28,667 nt of DNA, taken from NCBI GenBank assembly GCA_035465695.1, contig DATIVR010000181.1:1-28667 (forward strand), written 5' to 3'. This stretch comes from DASUBN01 sp035465695. Lineage in GTDB: Bacteria; Pseudomonadota; Gammaproteobacteria; Natronospirales; REEB76. The first letter of the stretch is position 1. Every line of letters begins with the position of its first letter. Shown piece by piece: positions 6,781-15,263 of this stretch. The translations under genes and the position numbers were made by a program. The notes under the pieces are model-generated. The model worked only from the letters and a program-made list of their open reading frames with translations, had not been told where the DNA came from and did no database searches.

Positions 6781-8004
6781 ATGCGCTCCATAACGTGCTC
6801 TTATCTGGCGCTGCTGCTCGGTGCGCTCACTTCGCATGCATCGGCCGCCGAAACTGCGGCCAAGGGTGCAGTCGTGGCCACCGCCGATATGGGCGGCAGC
6901 GGCAACACCGACATCGTGGCGCTTGACCCCGTCAACCAGGCCGTGGACCTGCTGTGGGTGGAAAGTGACGGCAGCTTCCGCCTGACGGTCCAGAACTTCG
7001 GCGACATCAGCTATATGACCTCATTGGCCGTGGCTGACGTGAACGGCGACGGCCGCCCCGATGTCATCGTCACCGACGGGAGCGCAGGCACCACCGGCGT
7101 GCGGGTGTTGCTAAACAATGGCGACGGCACCCTTGCGGCGGATGTGCCGTATGCCAGCGACACTAGCAGCGATTCCGGTCCGGTATCCGTGACCGCCGCG
7201 GACGTCAACCACGACGGGTTCCCGGACATCCTCACCGCGAACGCCAACAGCGGTACTGTCAGCGTGCTGTTCAACCGCGGTGACGGCAGCTTCCGGACTC
7301 CGGTCATCTATCCCGCCGGACACCGGCCCGTGGCGGCCGCGGCGGCGGACGTGAACGGCGATGGTCACCTCGACCTGGTGGTGGCCGATGCCTCGGGTGA
7401 CAGCGTGCTGGTGCTGCTCAACGATGGCTTGGGCGATTTTGCCGCGCCGCTGGCCCACAGCGTCGGCTCTCACCCGGTGGCGCTGAGCGTAGCCGACATG
7501 GATGGCGACGGCATTGCCGATATCGCGGTGGCGGACCAGAATGACGATACCGTGGCGGTCCTGCACGGTAATGGCGACGGCAGCTTCCTTGCCGCTTCAT
7601 TCTACCGGACCGGCGCTGAACCCGGCTGGATCGCAGCCCAGGACCTGACGGGGAGCGGCAGGCTGGACCTCGTGACGGACAACTATAGCGACGGCAGCGT
7701 GAGCATCTTCGCGAACAGCGGCCATGGCTTCGCCGACCAGCAACAATTGTTCCCTGCCTATGGATCCTATGGCACCGTGGTCATGAATATCGGCGGGACA
7801 TCACAGGTGGTGAGCCCCAACATACAGGCCGGCCAGGTCCAGGTGACGCCGGCGGCGGCGGCGGTACAGACCGGCAATGCCGCTCAGGGACCGGTGCGCC
7901 ATATCGCCGGCGCCCATGATCCGCAATCCAGCACCGGCGACCTCGACGGCATCAGCCTCGCCCTGCTCGGGTTGACCGGCTTCGCCAGGCGCCGCATCCG
8001 CTAG
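6781..8004 (+). CDS. Secreted FG-GAP/VCBS repeat protein with a C-terminal sorting-like tail
   Basis: With ATG 6781 the product has 407 residues and begins with a signal peptide (MRSITCSYLALLLGALTSHASAAE). In-frame ATGs at 6745 and 6769 would place extra residues before it. The body is a run of FG-GAP/VCBS repeats of about 45-50 residues, each with a calcium-loop-like core: DVNGDGRPD, DVNHDGFPD, DVNGDGHLD, DMDGDGIAD and a degenerate DLTGSGRLD. Such repeats fold as beta-propeller blades. The C-terminus, GDLDGISLALLGLTGFARRR, has the short-motif, hydrophobic, Arg-rich layout of exosortase- or rhombosortase-type tails but lacks a PEP or GG motif. Probably exported and perhaps surface-anchored; the ligand is unknown. 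A single-gene unit with its own promoter and terminator. Confidence 0.75.
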   Translation: MRSITCSYLALLLGALTSHASAAETAAKGAVVATADMGGSGNTDIVALDPVNQAVDLLWVESDGSFRLTVQNFGDISYMTSLAVADVNGDGRPDVIVTDGSAGTTGVRVLLNNGDGTLAADVPYASDTSSDSGPVSVTAADVNHDGFPDILTANANSGTVSVLFNRGDGSFRTPVIYPAGHRPVAAAAADVNGDGHLDLVVADASGDSVLVLLNDGLGDFAAPLAHSVGSHPVALSVADMDGDGIADIAVADQNDDTVAVLHGNGDGSFLAASFYRTGAEPGWIAAQDLTGSGRLDLVTDNYSDGSVSIFANSGHGFADQQQLFPAYGSYGTVVMNIGGTSQVVSPNIQAGQVQVTPAAAAVQTGNAAQGPVRHIAGAHDPQSSTGDLDGISLALLGLTGFARRRIR

Positions 8005-8027
8005 AGACCCCCGACGGTATTGCAGTC

Positions 8028-8052
8028 CGGCGCGGAAGCGCCGACACTTTTT
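8028..8052 (+). terminator. Intrinsic terminator-like hairpin between the repeat protein and algZ
   Basis: CGGCGC (8028-8033), loop GGAA and GCGCCG (8038-8043) are followed by ACAC and five Ts (8048-8052). The T-run ends two bases before the algZ ATG, leaving little space for a ribosome site, so algZ either uses readthrough or is poorly translated from this message. Confidence 0.5.
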
Positions 8053-8054
8053 GG

Positions 8055-9131
8055 ATGGCCGCAAACGCGTCCCCGGGGACTTCCGCTGACGAATTCTTCC
8101 TGCCGGAGTTGTGCGCCGGCAGCGTGGTATTGGTGGTGGTGCTGATCGCGGAACTCACCGCCCTGGTGCTGGCTATCGCCAAGCACCTGCCCGGCGAAGG
8201 TATCCCGCTGTGGCTGGACCTGGCGCGTATCTCGCTGTTCCTGCAATGGATCGCGCTCACCTCGGCGGGCCTGCTGTGCGCCGCCCGGCCCCACCTCATG
8301 CGCATGCCGCTGCGCAGCGCCATGGCGGCCAGCTATGTGATCCTGCTGGGGGTCACGCTGGCGATGAGCGAGATCGCCTTCCGCTTGTCGGAGAACACCG
8401 GCATCGGCCAGCAGTTGTTGCCGGCCAGCCACCTGGGCTTCGTGCTGCGCAACCTGCTGATCTGCGCGATCGTCAGCGCGCTGGTGCTGCGTTACTTCTA
8501 TGTATTGCACCAATGGCGCAGCAATGTGCGCCGCGAGGCCAGCACCCGTTTCGAGGTGTTGCAGGCGCGCATCCGGCCGCATTTCCTGTTCAACAGCATG
8601 AACACCATCGCCGCACTGATCCGGGGCAAGCCGGAGTTGGCAGAGCGTGCGGTGGAGGACCTCGCGGACCTGTTCCGCGCCAGCCTGGCCGACGCCTCGG
8701 CACGCATCCCCTTGTCGGAGGAACTGGCGGTGACGCGGCAATACGCCGACATCGAGGCGCTGCGCCTGGGCGAGCGACTGAAGATCGACTGGCGGATGGA
8801 TGCCTTGCCCCCGGACGCCCAACTGCCGCGGCTCACGCTGCAGCCGCTGATCGAGAACGCCATCTACCATGGCATCGAGCGGCGCGCCGACGGCGGCACC
8901 GTGGAAGTGGAAGGCGGGTTGCTGGACGGCCGCATCGACGTCGAGATCCGGAATCCCTTGCCTCCGGACGGCGGCCCCGCGCGCAGCGGCCAACAGATGG
9001 CCCTGGAGAACGTGCGTGAACGCCTGGAACTGGCTTGGCCGGGACGCGCGGGCCTCAGCCACGGCCGTGACGGGGAGGGTTACAAGGTGCACCTGCATTT
9101 CCCTTATGAGCCGGCAGGGGCCGCACCATGA
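8055..9131 (+). CDS. algZ: LytS-type membrane sensor histidine kinase (AlgZ/FimS-like)
   Basis: Product of 358 residues. About four hydrophobic segments (residues 20-42, 55-77, 88-107, 128-148) precede a His_kinase (PF06580) domain with the phosphoacceptor H176 in ARIRPHFLFNSMNTI and an N-box-like LQPLIENAIYHGIE. The ATP lid is degenerate: the DxGxG motif is replaced by NPLPPDGGPARSGQQMALENVRERL, as in AlgZ relatives. Partner of the adjacent response regulator, whose start overlaps its stop (ATGA). In Pseudomonas AlgZ/AlgR control alginate, twitching motility and virulence and also lie directly upstream of hemC, matching this order. ATG 8055 is used; the ribosome site is weak. Confidence 0.8.
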   Translation: MAANASPGTSADEFFLPELCAGSVVLVVVLIAELTALVLAIAKHLPGEGIPLWLDLARISLFLQWIALTSAGLLCAARPHLMRMPLRSAMAASYVILLGVTLAMSEIAFRLSENTGIGQQLLPASHLGFVLRNLLICAIVSALVLRYFYVLHQWRSNVRREASTRFEVLQARIRPHFLFNSMNTIAALIRGKPELAERAVEDLADLFRASLADASARIPLSEELAVTRQYADIEALRLGERLKIDWRMDALPPDAQLPRLTLQPLIENAIYHGIERRADGGTVEVEGGLLDGRIDVEIRNPLPPDGGPARSGQQMALENVRERLELAWPGRAGLSHGRDGEGYKVHLHFPYEPAGAAP

Positions 9132-9862
9132 AGGTGATGATCGTCGATGACGAGCCGCCCGCCCGCGAACGGCTGAAGAGCCTGCTTGCCTCGGTGCCCG
9201 GCGCGGAGGTGGTGGGCGAAGCCGGCAATGGCAAGGAGGCCCTGGAGTTGTGGGACAAGACACCGGCAGACGTGGTGCTGTTGGACATCCGCATGCCGGT
9301 GATGGAGGGGCTGGAGACGGCGCGGCATCTGGCGACCCTGGAGCACCCGCCGGCGGTGATCTTCACCACCGCCTATAACGAATTCGCGGTAGAGGCCTTC
9401 GACACCCACGCCATCGCCTATCTCCTGAAACCGGTGCGCGCCGAAAAGCTCGCGGCGGCGCTCGCCGCGGCAGGACAACTGAACCGCGTGCAGCTGACGC
9501 GCCTGGCGGCGGAGCCGCCGGTCACGGCGCGCCGCCATATCGCGGCGCGGGTACGCGACAAGCTGCATGTGGTGCCGGTGGAGAACATCAGCTGCTTCAT
9601 CGCCGACCAGAAATACGTCACGGTGTTCCACACCGGCGGCGAGCTGCTCATCGACGAGTCCTTGAAGGACCTGGAACAGGAGTTCGCCGGCCGTTTCGTG
9701 CGGGTGCATCGCAACGCGCTGGTGGCGCTGGCTCGGGTGGACCACCTGGAGAAGGATGAGGCGGGTCACTTCCGCCTGCACCTGCACGGCCGGGCGGACC
9801 CCGTGGAAGTGAGCCGGCGCCTGGTGGCTGAAGTGAGAGACCGGCTGCGGAACGGTCATTGA
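9128..9862 (+). CDS. algR: LytTR-family response regulator (AlgR-like)
   Basis: Product of 244 residues with a receiver domain (1-115) carrying the acidic pair D7/D8, phosphoacceptor D53 in VVLLDIRMP and K101 in YLLKPV, then a LytTR DNA-binding domain (about 137-240) including NISCFIADQKYVTVFH and FVRVHRNALVAL. LytTR domains bind direct repeats in promoters. It is translationally coupled to the kinase gene. AlgR is the best match by both architecture and hemC linkage. Targets here are unknown. A small hairpin, CCGCA-TACG-TGCGG at 9872-9885, follows the gene but has no T-tract. Confidence 0.85.
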   Translation: MKVMIVDDEPPARERLKSLLASVPGAEVVGEAGNGKEALELWDKTPADVVLLDIRMPVMEGLETARHLATLEHPPAVIFTTAYNEFAVEAFDTHAIAYLLKPVRAEKLAAALAAAGQLNRVQLTRLAAEPPVTARRHIAARVRDKLHVVPVENISCFIADQKYVTVFHTGGELLIDESLKDLEQEFAGRFVRVHRNALVALARVDHLEKDEAGHFRLHLHGRADPVEVSRRLVAEVRDRLRNGH

Positions 9863-9952
9863 GACGCTGCGCCGCATACGTGCGGATGGGCAAGACGATT
9901 TCCCCGGGCGCCACTATGAAAACGCGTCGCGACGGCCGACAATAACGCGCCT

Positions 9953-10879
9953 ATGTCCCCCGCTTCGATACGCATCGCCACGCGCAAGAGCGCGCTCGCC
10001 CTGTGGCAAGCCGAGCATGTGGCCATGCTCCTGCGCAAGCTAGGAGCCACGGTGGAACTCCTGCCCATGAGCACCGAGGGCGACCGTAACCTCGGGGCGT
10101 CCCTGGCGGCATCCGGTGGCAAGGGATTGTTCGTCAAGGAACTCGAGGTGGCATTGCAGGAAGGCCGGGCTGAGGTCGCCGTGCACTCCATGAAGGACGT
10201 GCCGGTGCTGCTGGCCCCTGAGTTCGTGCTGGGGGCGGTGTTGGAACGGGAGGATCCGCGCGACGCGTTCCTCTCGGTGAAGCATTGGGGCTTCGAGGCC
10301 TTGCCTCCGGGAGCACGGGTAGGCAGTTCCAGCTTGCGTCGCCGTGCCCAGCTGCTGCACAAGCGGCCGGACCTGGTCATCGAACCATTGCGCGGCAACG
10401 TGGACACGCGGCTGCGCAAGCTGCAGGACGGCCACTACGACGCCATCGTGCTGGCCATGGCCGGGCTGAAACGCCTCGGCCTGTCGGCACCGGTGACCGC
10501 GCAACTGGACGTGGGCCTGTCCCTGCCGGCGGTGACCCAGGGCATCATCGGCATGGAGTGCCGGACCGAGGACCTCGCTACCCGCGACCTCCTGAAGCAC
10601 CTTAACCATGCGCCAAGCTGGACTGCCATGCTGGCGGAACGGGCGTTGTCACGCGGACTGTCCGGCAGCTGTAACCTGCCGCTGGCAGGCCATGCGAGGC
10701 TCGAAGGCGCTATGCTCTCCCTGACCGGACGGGTGGGGTCCCCGGACGGCAAGGTCCTGCTGGAGGCCGCGGCAAGCGGCCCGACGGCGGACCCGGAATC
10801 CGTGGGTCTGAACGTGGCGAAAGCCCTGCTGGCGCAAGGCGCCGCCGAGGTATTGAAGGATGTCGAGAACAAGGTGTGA
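9953..10879 (+). CDS. hemC: Hydroxymethylbilane synthase (porphobilinogen deaminase)
   Basis: HemC polymerises four porphobilinogens into hydroxymethylbilane in the haem/sirohaem pathway. The 308-residue protein is of normal length. It shows the N-terminal RIATRKSALALWQAEHV, the catalytic aspartate D82 in AVHSMKDVP, the substrate-binding GSSSLRRRAQL and RGNVDTRLRKL, and the dipyrromethane cofactor cysteine C240 in LSGSCNLPLAG. No Shine-Dalgarno precedes ATG 9953; a GACAAT box at 9938-9943 lies nine bases upstream. It overlaps or abuts hemD, with which it forms the usual pair. Confidence 0.95.
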   Translation: MSPASIRIATRKSALALWQAEHVAMLLRKLGATVELLPMSTEGDRNLGASLAASGGKGLFVKELEVALQEGRAEVAVHSMKDVPVLLAPEFVLGAVLEREDPRDAFLSVKHWGFEALPPGARVGSSSLRRRAQLLHKRPDLVIEPLRGNVDTRLRKLQDGHYDAIVLAMAGLKRLGLSAPVTAQLDVGLSLPAVTQGIIGMECRTEDLATRDLLKHLNHAPSWTAMLAERALSRGLSGSCNLPLAGHARLEGAMLSLTGRVGSPDGKVLLEAAASGPTADPESVGLNVAKALLAQGAAEVLKDVENKV

Positions 10880-10881
10880 CC

Positions 10882-11703
10882 ATGCCCGCGCGTCCGCTTA
10901 AGGACGTCGGCGTCCTCATGACCCGGCCGGTGGGCCAGGGCGAGACGCTCAAGGCCAAGCTCGAGGCAAAGGGCGCCGACGTACTGCATTTCCCGACCAT
11001 CGAGATCGCGCCGGTGGCTCGCTCACCGGAACTCGAGCGCAGCCTCGAACCGATGGACAGCTACCACTACGCCATCTTCATCAGTCCTAACGCGGTGGAC
11101 TACGCGGCCGAGCTCATCGACCTCTCGGCGCTGCCGTCCAAGCTGAAGGTGGCCGCCATCGGCCCCGGCACGGCGCGGGCGCTGGTGGCGCGTGGGCGCA
11201 AACCCGACATCCTGCCGCGTGACGGCGCAAACAGCGAAGCGCTGCTGCGCCTCAAGTCCCTGAACAAGGTCTCCGGCAAGCGCATCCTGATCGTACGCGG
11301 GCTCGGAGGACGTGAACTTCTGGCGGAGACCCTGGAAGAACGCGGCGCCTATGTCGAATACGCCGAGGTGTACCGCCGCAACGTACCGCGCATCGACCAG
11401 GCCGAACTCACCCGATGGTTCCGCGCCGGCAAGCTCGACGCCATCATCGTCTCCAGCCGCGATGCGCTGCTCAACCTGGAACGCATGCTGAGCCCCGCGC
11501 TCACCCCCTATTTCAAGTCTGCGCAACTGCTGGTGCCGAGCGTACGCATGGTGAAGCTCGCCACCGCGCTTGGGGTACGCCGCCGGCCGGTCATCGCCGG
11601 CGAGGCCACCGATACCGCCTTGGTCAACGCGCTGGTGAACTGGTGGAAGAGTCATGGCAAGGAACAGCGCAAGCATCGGAGGGAACATGAGCGCAGCGCC
11701 TGA
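10882..11703 (+). CDS. hemD: Uroporphyrinogen-III synthase
   Basis: HemD closes hydroxymethylbilane with inversion of ring D. With ATG 10882 the product is 273 residues; GTG at 10876 would add two residues and overlap the hemC stop, and either start is possible, with AAGG at 10871-10874 favouring the ATG. Sequence conservation in the family is low, but VLMTRPVGQGETLKAKLEAKGADVLHFPTIEI, in shorter pieces TRPVGQ and FPTIEI, the ISPNAV segment, IGPGTARAL and LIVRGLGGRE are diagnostic. The C-terminus is Arg/Lys/His-rich and overlaps the hemX start by 17 bases. Confidence 0.9.
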   Translation: MPARPLKDVGVLMTRPVGQGETLKAKLEAKGADVLHFPTIEIAPVARSPELERSLEPMDSYHYAIFISPNAVDYAAELIDLSALPSKLKVAAIGPGTARALVARGRKPDILPRDGANSEALLRLKSLNKVSGKRILIVRGLGGRELLAETLEERGAYVEYAEVYRRNVPRIDQAELTRWFRAGKLDAIIVSSRDALLNLERMLSPALTPYFKSAQLLVPSVRMVKLATALGVRRRPVIAGEATDTALVNALVNWWKSHGKEQRKHRREHERSA

Positions 11704-12700
11704 TGGGCGCGAGCGCCCGCCGGCACGTTCCGGCTTGCTGGTCTCCTTGGGCTTCGTCCTGGCGGCCGCAGCGCTATTGCTGGCGGGCCTGAGCTGGTAT
11801 CGGCTGCGCCAGTCGCAGGATCAGCTGGCCGCGCTACAGCAGCAGTTCGCCGCCCTGCAACAGAGTGCCGCCACGCGGGATGAAGTGGCGAGTGACGCTT
11901 CTGATACCCAGTCCACCGTCAAGGCACTGATCGCTCGCCAGGATGCACTCAGCGATTCGCTGACGGAGTTGCGCGCTCATTCCCAGGCAGGCCGTGACGC
12001 CTGGATCAGGGCCGAGGCAGCCTCGTTGTTGATGGATGCCAACGAGGAGATCGCGCTCGAGGCGGACCCGGCCCGCGCGCAACAGGCGTTGCAGCAGGCC
12101 GACGCGCGCCTGAAGCTGCTGCCAGACCCGCGGCTGATCCCAGTGCGACAGGAGATCATCCGCGAGAGCGATGCGTTGAGCGCCCTGCCCCGGGCCGACC
12201 GCCAGGGCATGGCGGTGGCGCTCACCGAGCTCGCGGCCGGCGTGGATGGACTCCCGCTCAGGCGCAGCGCGCCCACGCGTTACCAGCCCGGCGGTGAGTT
12301 GGGACGGCCGGCGCGTTCCGACACCGGTTTCTGGGAGCGCTTCAAGGCCGGCTTCTCGCGTCTCACAGGCGCGCTGTTCACCGTGCGCCGCCATGACCAA
12401 CCCGTGGAACCGCTGTTGCCACCGGACCAGGCATTCCTGCTGCGCCGCAACCTCGAACTCAAGCTGGAGACCAGCCGCAGCGCCCTGATGGAGCGGCAAG
12501 GCGAGGTCTTCCAGGCCAGCGCCGCGGCCGCCGAGGCCTGGTTGAAGGAGTTCTTCGATACCAGCGACAACGCGGTGAAGTCCGCCATCCAGCAACTGGA
12601 CGAAATGCAGAAGCAGCAGATCGCACCCAAGCTGCCGGACATCTCCCGGTCCCTGCTGATGCTGCGGCAACTGGAGCCGCCGAAGGCCACCGCACCGTGA
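11687..12700 (+). CDS. hemX: HemX-like membrane protein (uroporphyrinogen-III C-methyltransferase-like family)
   Basis: Product of 337 residues starting at ATG 11687, chosen because GGAGGGA lies immediately upstream; an ATG at 11654 has none. A single transmembrane helix (about residues 16-37) is followed by a Gln/Ala-rich coiled coil (40-90) and a large helical, probably periplasmic domain with DAWIRAEAASLLMDANEEIAL, typical of the HemX family. Despite the historical name, it lacks methyltransferase motifs. It lies in the hemC-hemD-hemX-hemY run, and its stop overlaps the GTG of hemY. The molecular function is not established. Confidence 0.85.
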   Translation: MSAAPDGRERPPARSGLLVSLGFVLAAAALLLAGLSWYRLRQSQDQLAALQQQFAALQQSAATRDEVASDASDTQSTVKALIARQDALSDSLTELRAHSQAGRDAWIRAEAASLLMDANEEIALEADPARAQQALQQADARLKLLPDPRLIPVRQEIIRESDALSALPRADRQGMAVALTELAAGVDGLPLRRSAPTRYQPGGELGRPARSDTGFWERFKAGFSRLTGALFTVRRHDQPVEPLLPPDQAFLLRRNLELKLETSRSALMERQGEVFQASAAAAEAWLKEFFDTSDNAVKSAIQQLDEMQKQQIAPKLPDISRSLLMLRQLEPPKATAP

Positions 12701-13935
12701 AGTTCATCGTCTATGTGCTGCTGACGCTGCTGGCGGCGGTGGTGCTGGCGGGCCTGCTGCACGTGAGCAACGGCTACGTGTTGCTGGCCTGGGGGCATAC
12801 CAGCGTGGAGATGTCACTCGGCACCCTGGTGGTGCTGGTGCTGGTCAGTTTCTTCGGTCTCTACATACTCACCACCGTCTCGGTGCGCCTGTGGACATTC
12901 CCACGGCGCCTGCGCGAGGCGCTGGCGCGCAAGCGCGAGCTCAGGGCACGCCGCGCGACCAAGCAGGGGCTCATCGACTTTGCCGAAGGCCGCTGGGAAG
13001 AGAGCGAGAGAAACCTGCTGCGACATGCCGAGGACAGCGAGATGCCGCTGGTCACTTACATCGCGGCGGCCCGTGCCGCGCAGCTGCAGGGCGAGCACGA
13101 GCGGCGCGACCTCTACTTGCGTCGCGCCTATGAGCACGACCCCAAGGCTCATGTGGCGGTGCTGCTGACACAGGCGGAACTCCAGATCGCCCATAAACAA
13201 TTGGATCAGGCCCTGGCGACGCTGCGTCGCCTGCAGGAGGTGGACCCGGAACATGCTTTCGGCCTGCGGCTGCTGGCGACGCTGTACCGCAAGACCGGCG
13301 CCTGGCAGGAGCTGCGCGGCCTGGTGACCCGGCTGCGGGACAACCGGGTCTTGACCAAAAAAGAAGTGGATCGCCTGGAGGAGCGCGCAGTGGCCGCGCT
13401 ATTGGACCAGGTGGATGCCAAGCGCAAGCAACCCAGCGCCACCGAACTCTGGGAGTCGGTGCCGCGGCGCCTGCGTGGAGGTCTGGAACTCAATCGGGCC
13501 TATGCACGCGCGCTCTTGCGCAACGGCGAGCCGGTGCGGGCGGAAGTGGCGCTGCGCGATGCGCTCGACTCCCATTGGGACGAGGAGCTGTTGGCACTCT
13601 ATGGGCTCGCTGTCGGGGACGACCCCAAACACCAATTGGCGCGGGTGGAAGCCTGGCTGGCCGAGCGCGGCGAGAGCGCGGCGTTGTTGCTCACCGCCGG
13701 GCGCCTGTGCGTGCTGGCGAAACTGTGGGGTAAGGCGCGCGGTTACTTCGAGGCGAGCATCATGCTGGGCGGCCGCCCCGAGGCCTACGAGGAACTGGGC
13801 AAGTTGTTGCATCGACTGGATGACCCGGAGCACGCGCTGCGCGCGTACAGCGACGGCCTGGCAGTATCACTGGGCCGCAAGGTCAAGGCCTACAAGCCGC
13901 CCAAGCCGAAACCCCGCCGCGTCAGCAAGAGTTGA
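12697..13935 (+). CDS. hemY: HemY-like tetratricopeptide membrane protein
   Basis: Product of 412 residues from GTG 12697, overlapping the hemX TGA (GTGA). Two transmembrane helices (about 3-21 and 41-66) form the HemY_N domain, followed by a basic stretch (RRLREALARKRELRARRATKQG) and helical TPR-type repeats to about residue 400. This is the gammaproteobacterial HemY linked to hemX, not the protoporphyrinogen oxidase of the same name in Gram-positives. It is proposed to act late in haem metabolism, but no reaction is assigned. The C-terminus is Pro/Lys/Arg-rich. Confidence 0.85.
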   Translation: MKFIVYVLLTLLAAVVLAGLLHVSNGYVLLAWGHTSVEMSLGTLVVLVLVSFFGLYILTTVSVRLWTFPRRLREALARKRELRARRATKQGLIDFAEGRWEESERNLLRHAEDSEMPLVTYIAAARAAQLQGEHERRDLYLRRAYEHDPKAHVAVLLTQAELQIAHKQLDQALATLRRLQEVDPEHAFGLRLLATLYRKTGAWQELRGLVTRLRDNRVLTKKEVDRLEERAVAALLDQVDAKRKQPSATELWESVPRRLRGGLELNRAYARALLRNGEPVRAEVALRDALDSHWDEELLALYGLAVGDDPKHQLARVEAWLAERGESAALLLTAGRLCVLAKLWGKARGYFEASIMLGGRPEAYEELGKLLHRLDDPEHALRAYSDGLAVSLGRKVKAYKPPKPKPRRVSKS

Positions 13936-13942
13936 TGCGCCC

Positions 13943-13959
13943 CGGCGCCCCTGGCGCCG
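13943..13959 (+). terminator. GC-rich hairpin after hemY
   Basis: CGGCGCC (13943-13949), loop CCT, GGCGCCG (13953-13959) form a perfect stem eight bases after the hemY stop. No T-tract follows, so it may protect the message end or be a weak terminator. Confidence 0.3.
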
Positions 13960-13981
13960 CGCCGAGCCATACGCCCGCAGC

Positions 13982-14005
13982 GGTCACTGACCCAGCGCTT
14001 ATAAT
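13982..14005 (+). promoter_or_regulatory. -10 box and palindrome just upstream of the CoA-binding protein gene
   Basis: A consensus TATAAT at 14000-14005 lies six bases before ATG 14012, so transcription would begin at or very near the start codon (leaderless). An 11-bp palindrome GGTCA-C-TGACC at 13982-13992 occupies the region just upstream, where a regulator could bind; no -35 box is evident. Confidence 0.45.
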
Positions 14006-14011
14006 GGGCGC

Positions 14012-14431
14012 ATGAGTTTCCAGAACCCGCCCGCTGCCGAGATCAAGCATCTACTCGAGACCGTCAGGACCATCGCGGTGGTGGGACTGTCACCGAAACG
14101 AGATCGTCCCAGCAACGGTGTATCCCGCGGTCTGCAGCACTTCGGTTACAAGGTGGTGCCGGTGAATCCGGGCCAGAGCGAGGTGCTGGGCGAGAAGTGC
14201 TACCCCGATCTCTTGAGCGTACCGGACGGGATCGATCTGGTGGACGTGTTCCGCGCGCCGGAGCATGTGGATGAGGTGGTGGATGAATGTATCACCCGCA
14301 AGTTTCCCGCCATCTGGTTGCAGGAAGGCGTGGTGAACGAGGCGGCGGCGGAGCGCGCCCGGGCGGCGGGCATGCTGGTGGTGATGGACCGCTGCATCTA
14401 TAAGGATTACCTGCTGTACCTGAATGGCTGA
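14012..14431 (+). CDS. CoA-binding protein of the YccU family
   Basis: Product of 139 residues with a CoA_binding_2 Rossmann fold: TIAVVGLSPKRDRPSNGVSR near the N-terminus, the strand GYKVVPVNPGQSEVLG, and the IDLVDVFRAPEHV, AIWLQEGVVNEAA and VVMDRCIYKDY segments. The family resembles the CoA-binding domain of acyl-CoA synthetases but has no known reaction. The last codons overlap the dapF start at 14424, suggesting co-expression with dapF-DUF484-xerC. Confidence 0.85.
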   Translation: MSFQNPPAAEIKHLLETVRTIAVVGLSPKRDRPSNGVSRGLQHFGYKVVPVNPGQSEVLGEKCYPDLLSVPDGIDLVDVFRAPEHVDEVVDECITRKFPAIWLQEGVVNEAAAERARAAGMLVVMDRCIYKDYLLYLNG

Positions 14432-15263
14432 CATGAAACTCAACTTCGCCAAGATGCACGGACTCGGCAATGACTTCATGGTGCTGGATGCACTACAGGC
14501 CCGCGTGAGCCTCGATGAGGCACGGGTGCGCCAACTGGCGGACCGTCGCACCGGCATCGGCTTTGACCAGCTCTTGTTGCTGGAAGCCCCCAAGGGCGGC
14601 GGCTTCGATGCCAACTACCGCATATTCAATGCCGACGGCGGCGAGGTGGAACAGTGCGGTAACGGCGTACGTTGTGTCGCGCGCTACCTCGCCAACCACG
14701 GTGTGGTGCGGGAAGGCGCGGTGCGCCTGGGCACCATCGCCGGTCCGGTGCAGGCGGAACTGCGGCGCGACGGTCTGGTGCGCGCCAACATGGGCGTGCC
14801 GCGCCTGGAGCCATCCGACATACCCTTCATCGCCGCGGCCCGCGCCATGGAATACGAGCTGGAGGTGGACGGCCGGATGGTGAAGATCGGCGCGGTCTCC
14901 ATGGGCAATCCCCATGCCATCCTGGACGTGGCAGACGTGGACACAGCGCCGGTGGCGGAGTTGGGGCCGCGCATCGAGCATCACCCGCGCTTCCCGAAGC
15001 GCGCCAACGTGGGTTTCGCCTCCTGGCAGGGCCGTACCGCCATGCGCCTGCGCGTGTGGGAACGTGGCACCGGCGAGACCCTGGCCTGCGGCACCGGCGC
15101 CTGCGCGGCGGTGGTGTGGGGCCGCATCCTGGGCTGGCTCGATGAGGAGGTGGAAGTGCAACTCCGTGGCGGACGGCTGGTGGTAAGCTGGAAAGGCGAG
15201 GGAGAACCGGTGTGGATGACGGGGCCCGCGGTCACCGTCTATGAGGGACAGATAGAGCTATGA
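14424..15263 (+). CDS. dapF: Diaminopimelate epimerase
   Basis: DapF interconverts LL- and meso-diaminopimelate for lysine and peptidoglycan synthesis, using two cysteines as acid and base. Both are present: C78 in VEQCGNGVRC and C222 in TLACGTGACAA (numbered from ATG 14424; ATG 14433 is an alternative that gives MKLNFAKMHGLGNDF, a common start for the family). The 279-residue length is normal. Followed directly by the DUF484 gene with an ATGA overlap, the arrangement seen around xerC in many gammaproteobacteria. Confidence 0.95.
   Translation: MADMKLNFAKMHGLGNDFMVLDALQARVSLDEARVRQLADRRTGIGFDQLLLLEAPKGGGFDANYRIFNADGGEVEQCGNGVRCVARYLANHGVVREGAVRLGTIAGPVQAELRRDGLVRANMGVPRLEPSDIPFIAAARAMEYELEVDGRMVKIGAVSMGNPHAILDVADVDTAPVAELGPRIEHHPRFPKRANVGFASWQGRTAMRLRVWERGTGETLACGTGACAAVVWGRILGWLDEEVEVQLRGGRLVVSWKGEGEPVWMTGPAVTVYEGQIEL

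Noticed and set aside
8001..9263. A 420-codon open frame on the minus strand
   Set aside because: Antisense to algZ, with low-complexity His/Gln/Arg content and no motif.
12697..13935. Protoporphyrinogen oxidase (Gram-positive HemY)
   Set aside because: No FAD-binding motif; the protein has two N-terminal membrane helices and TPR-like helices typical of the HemX-linked HemY.
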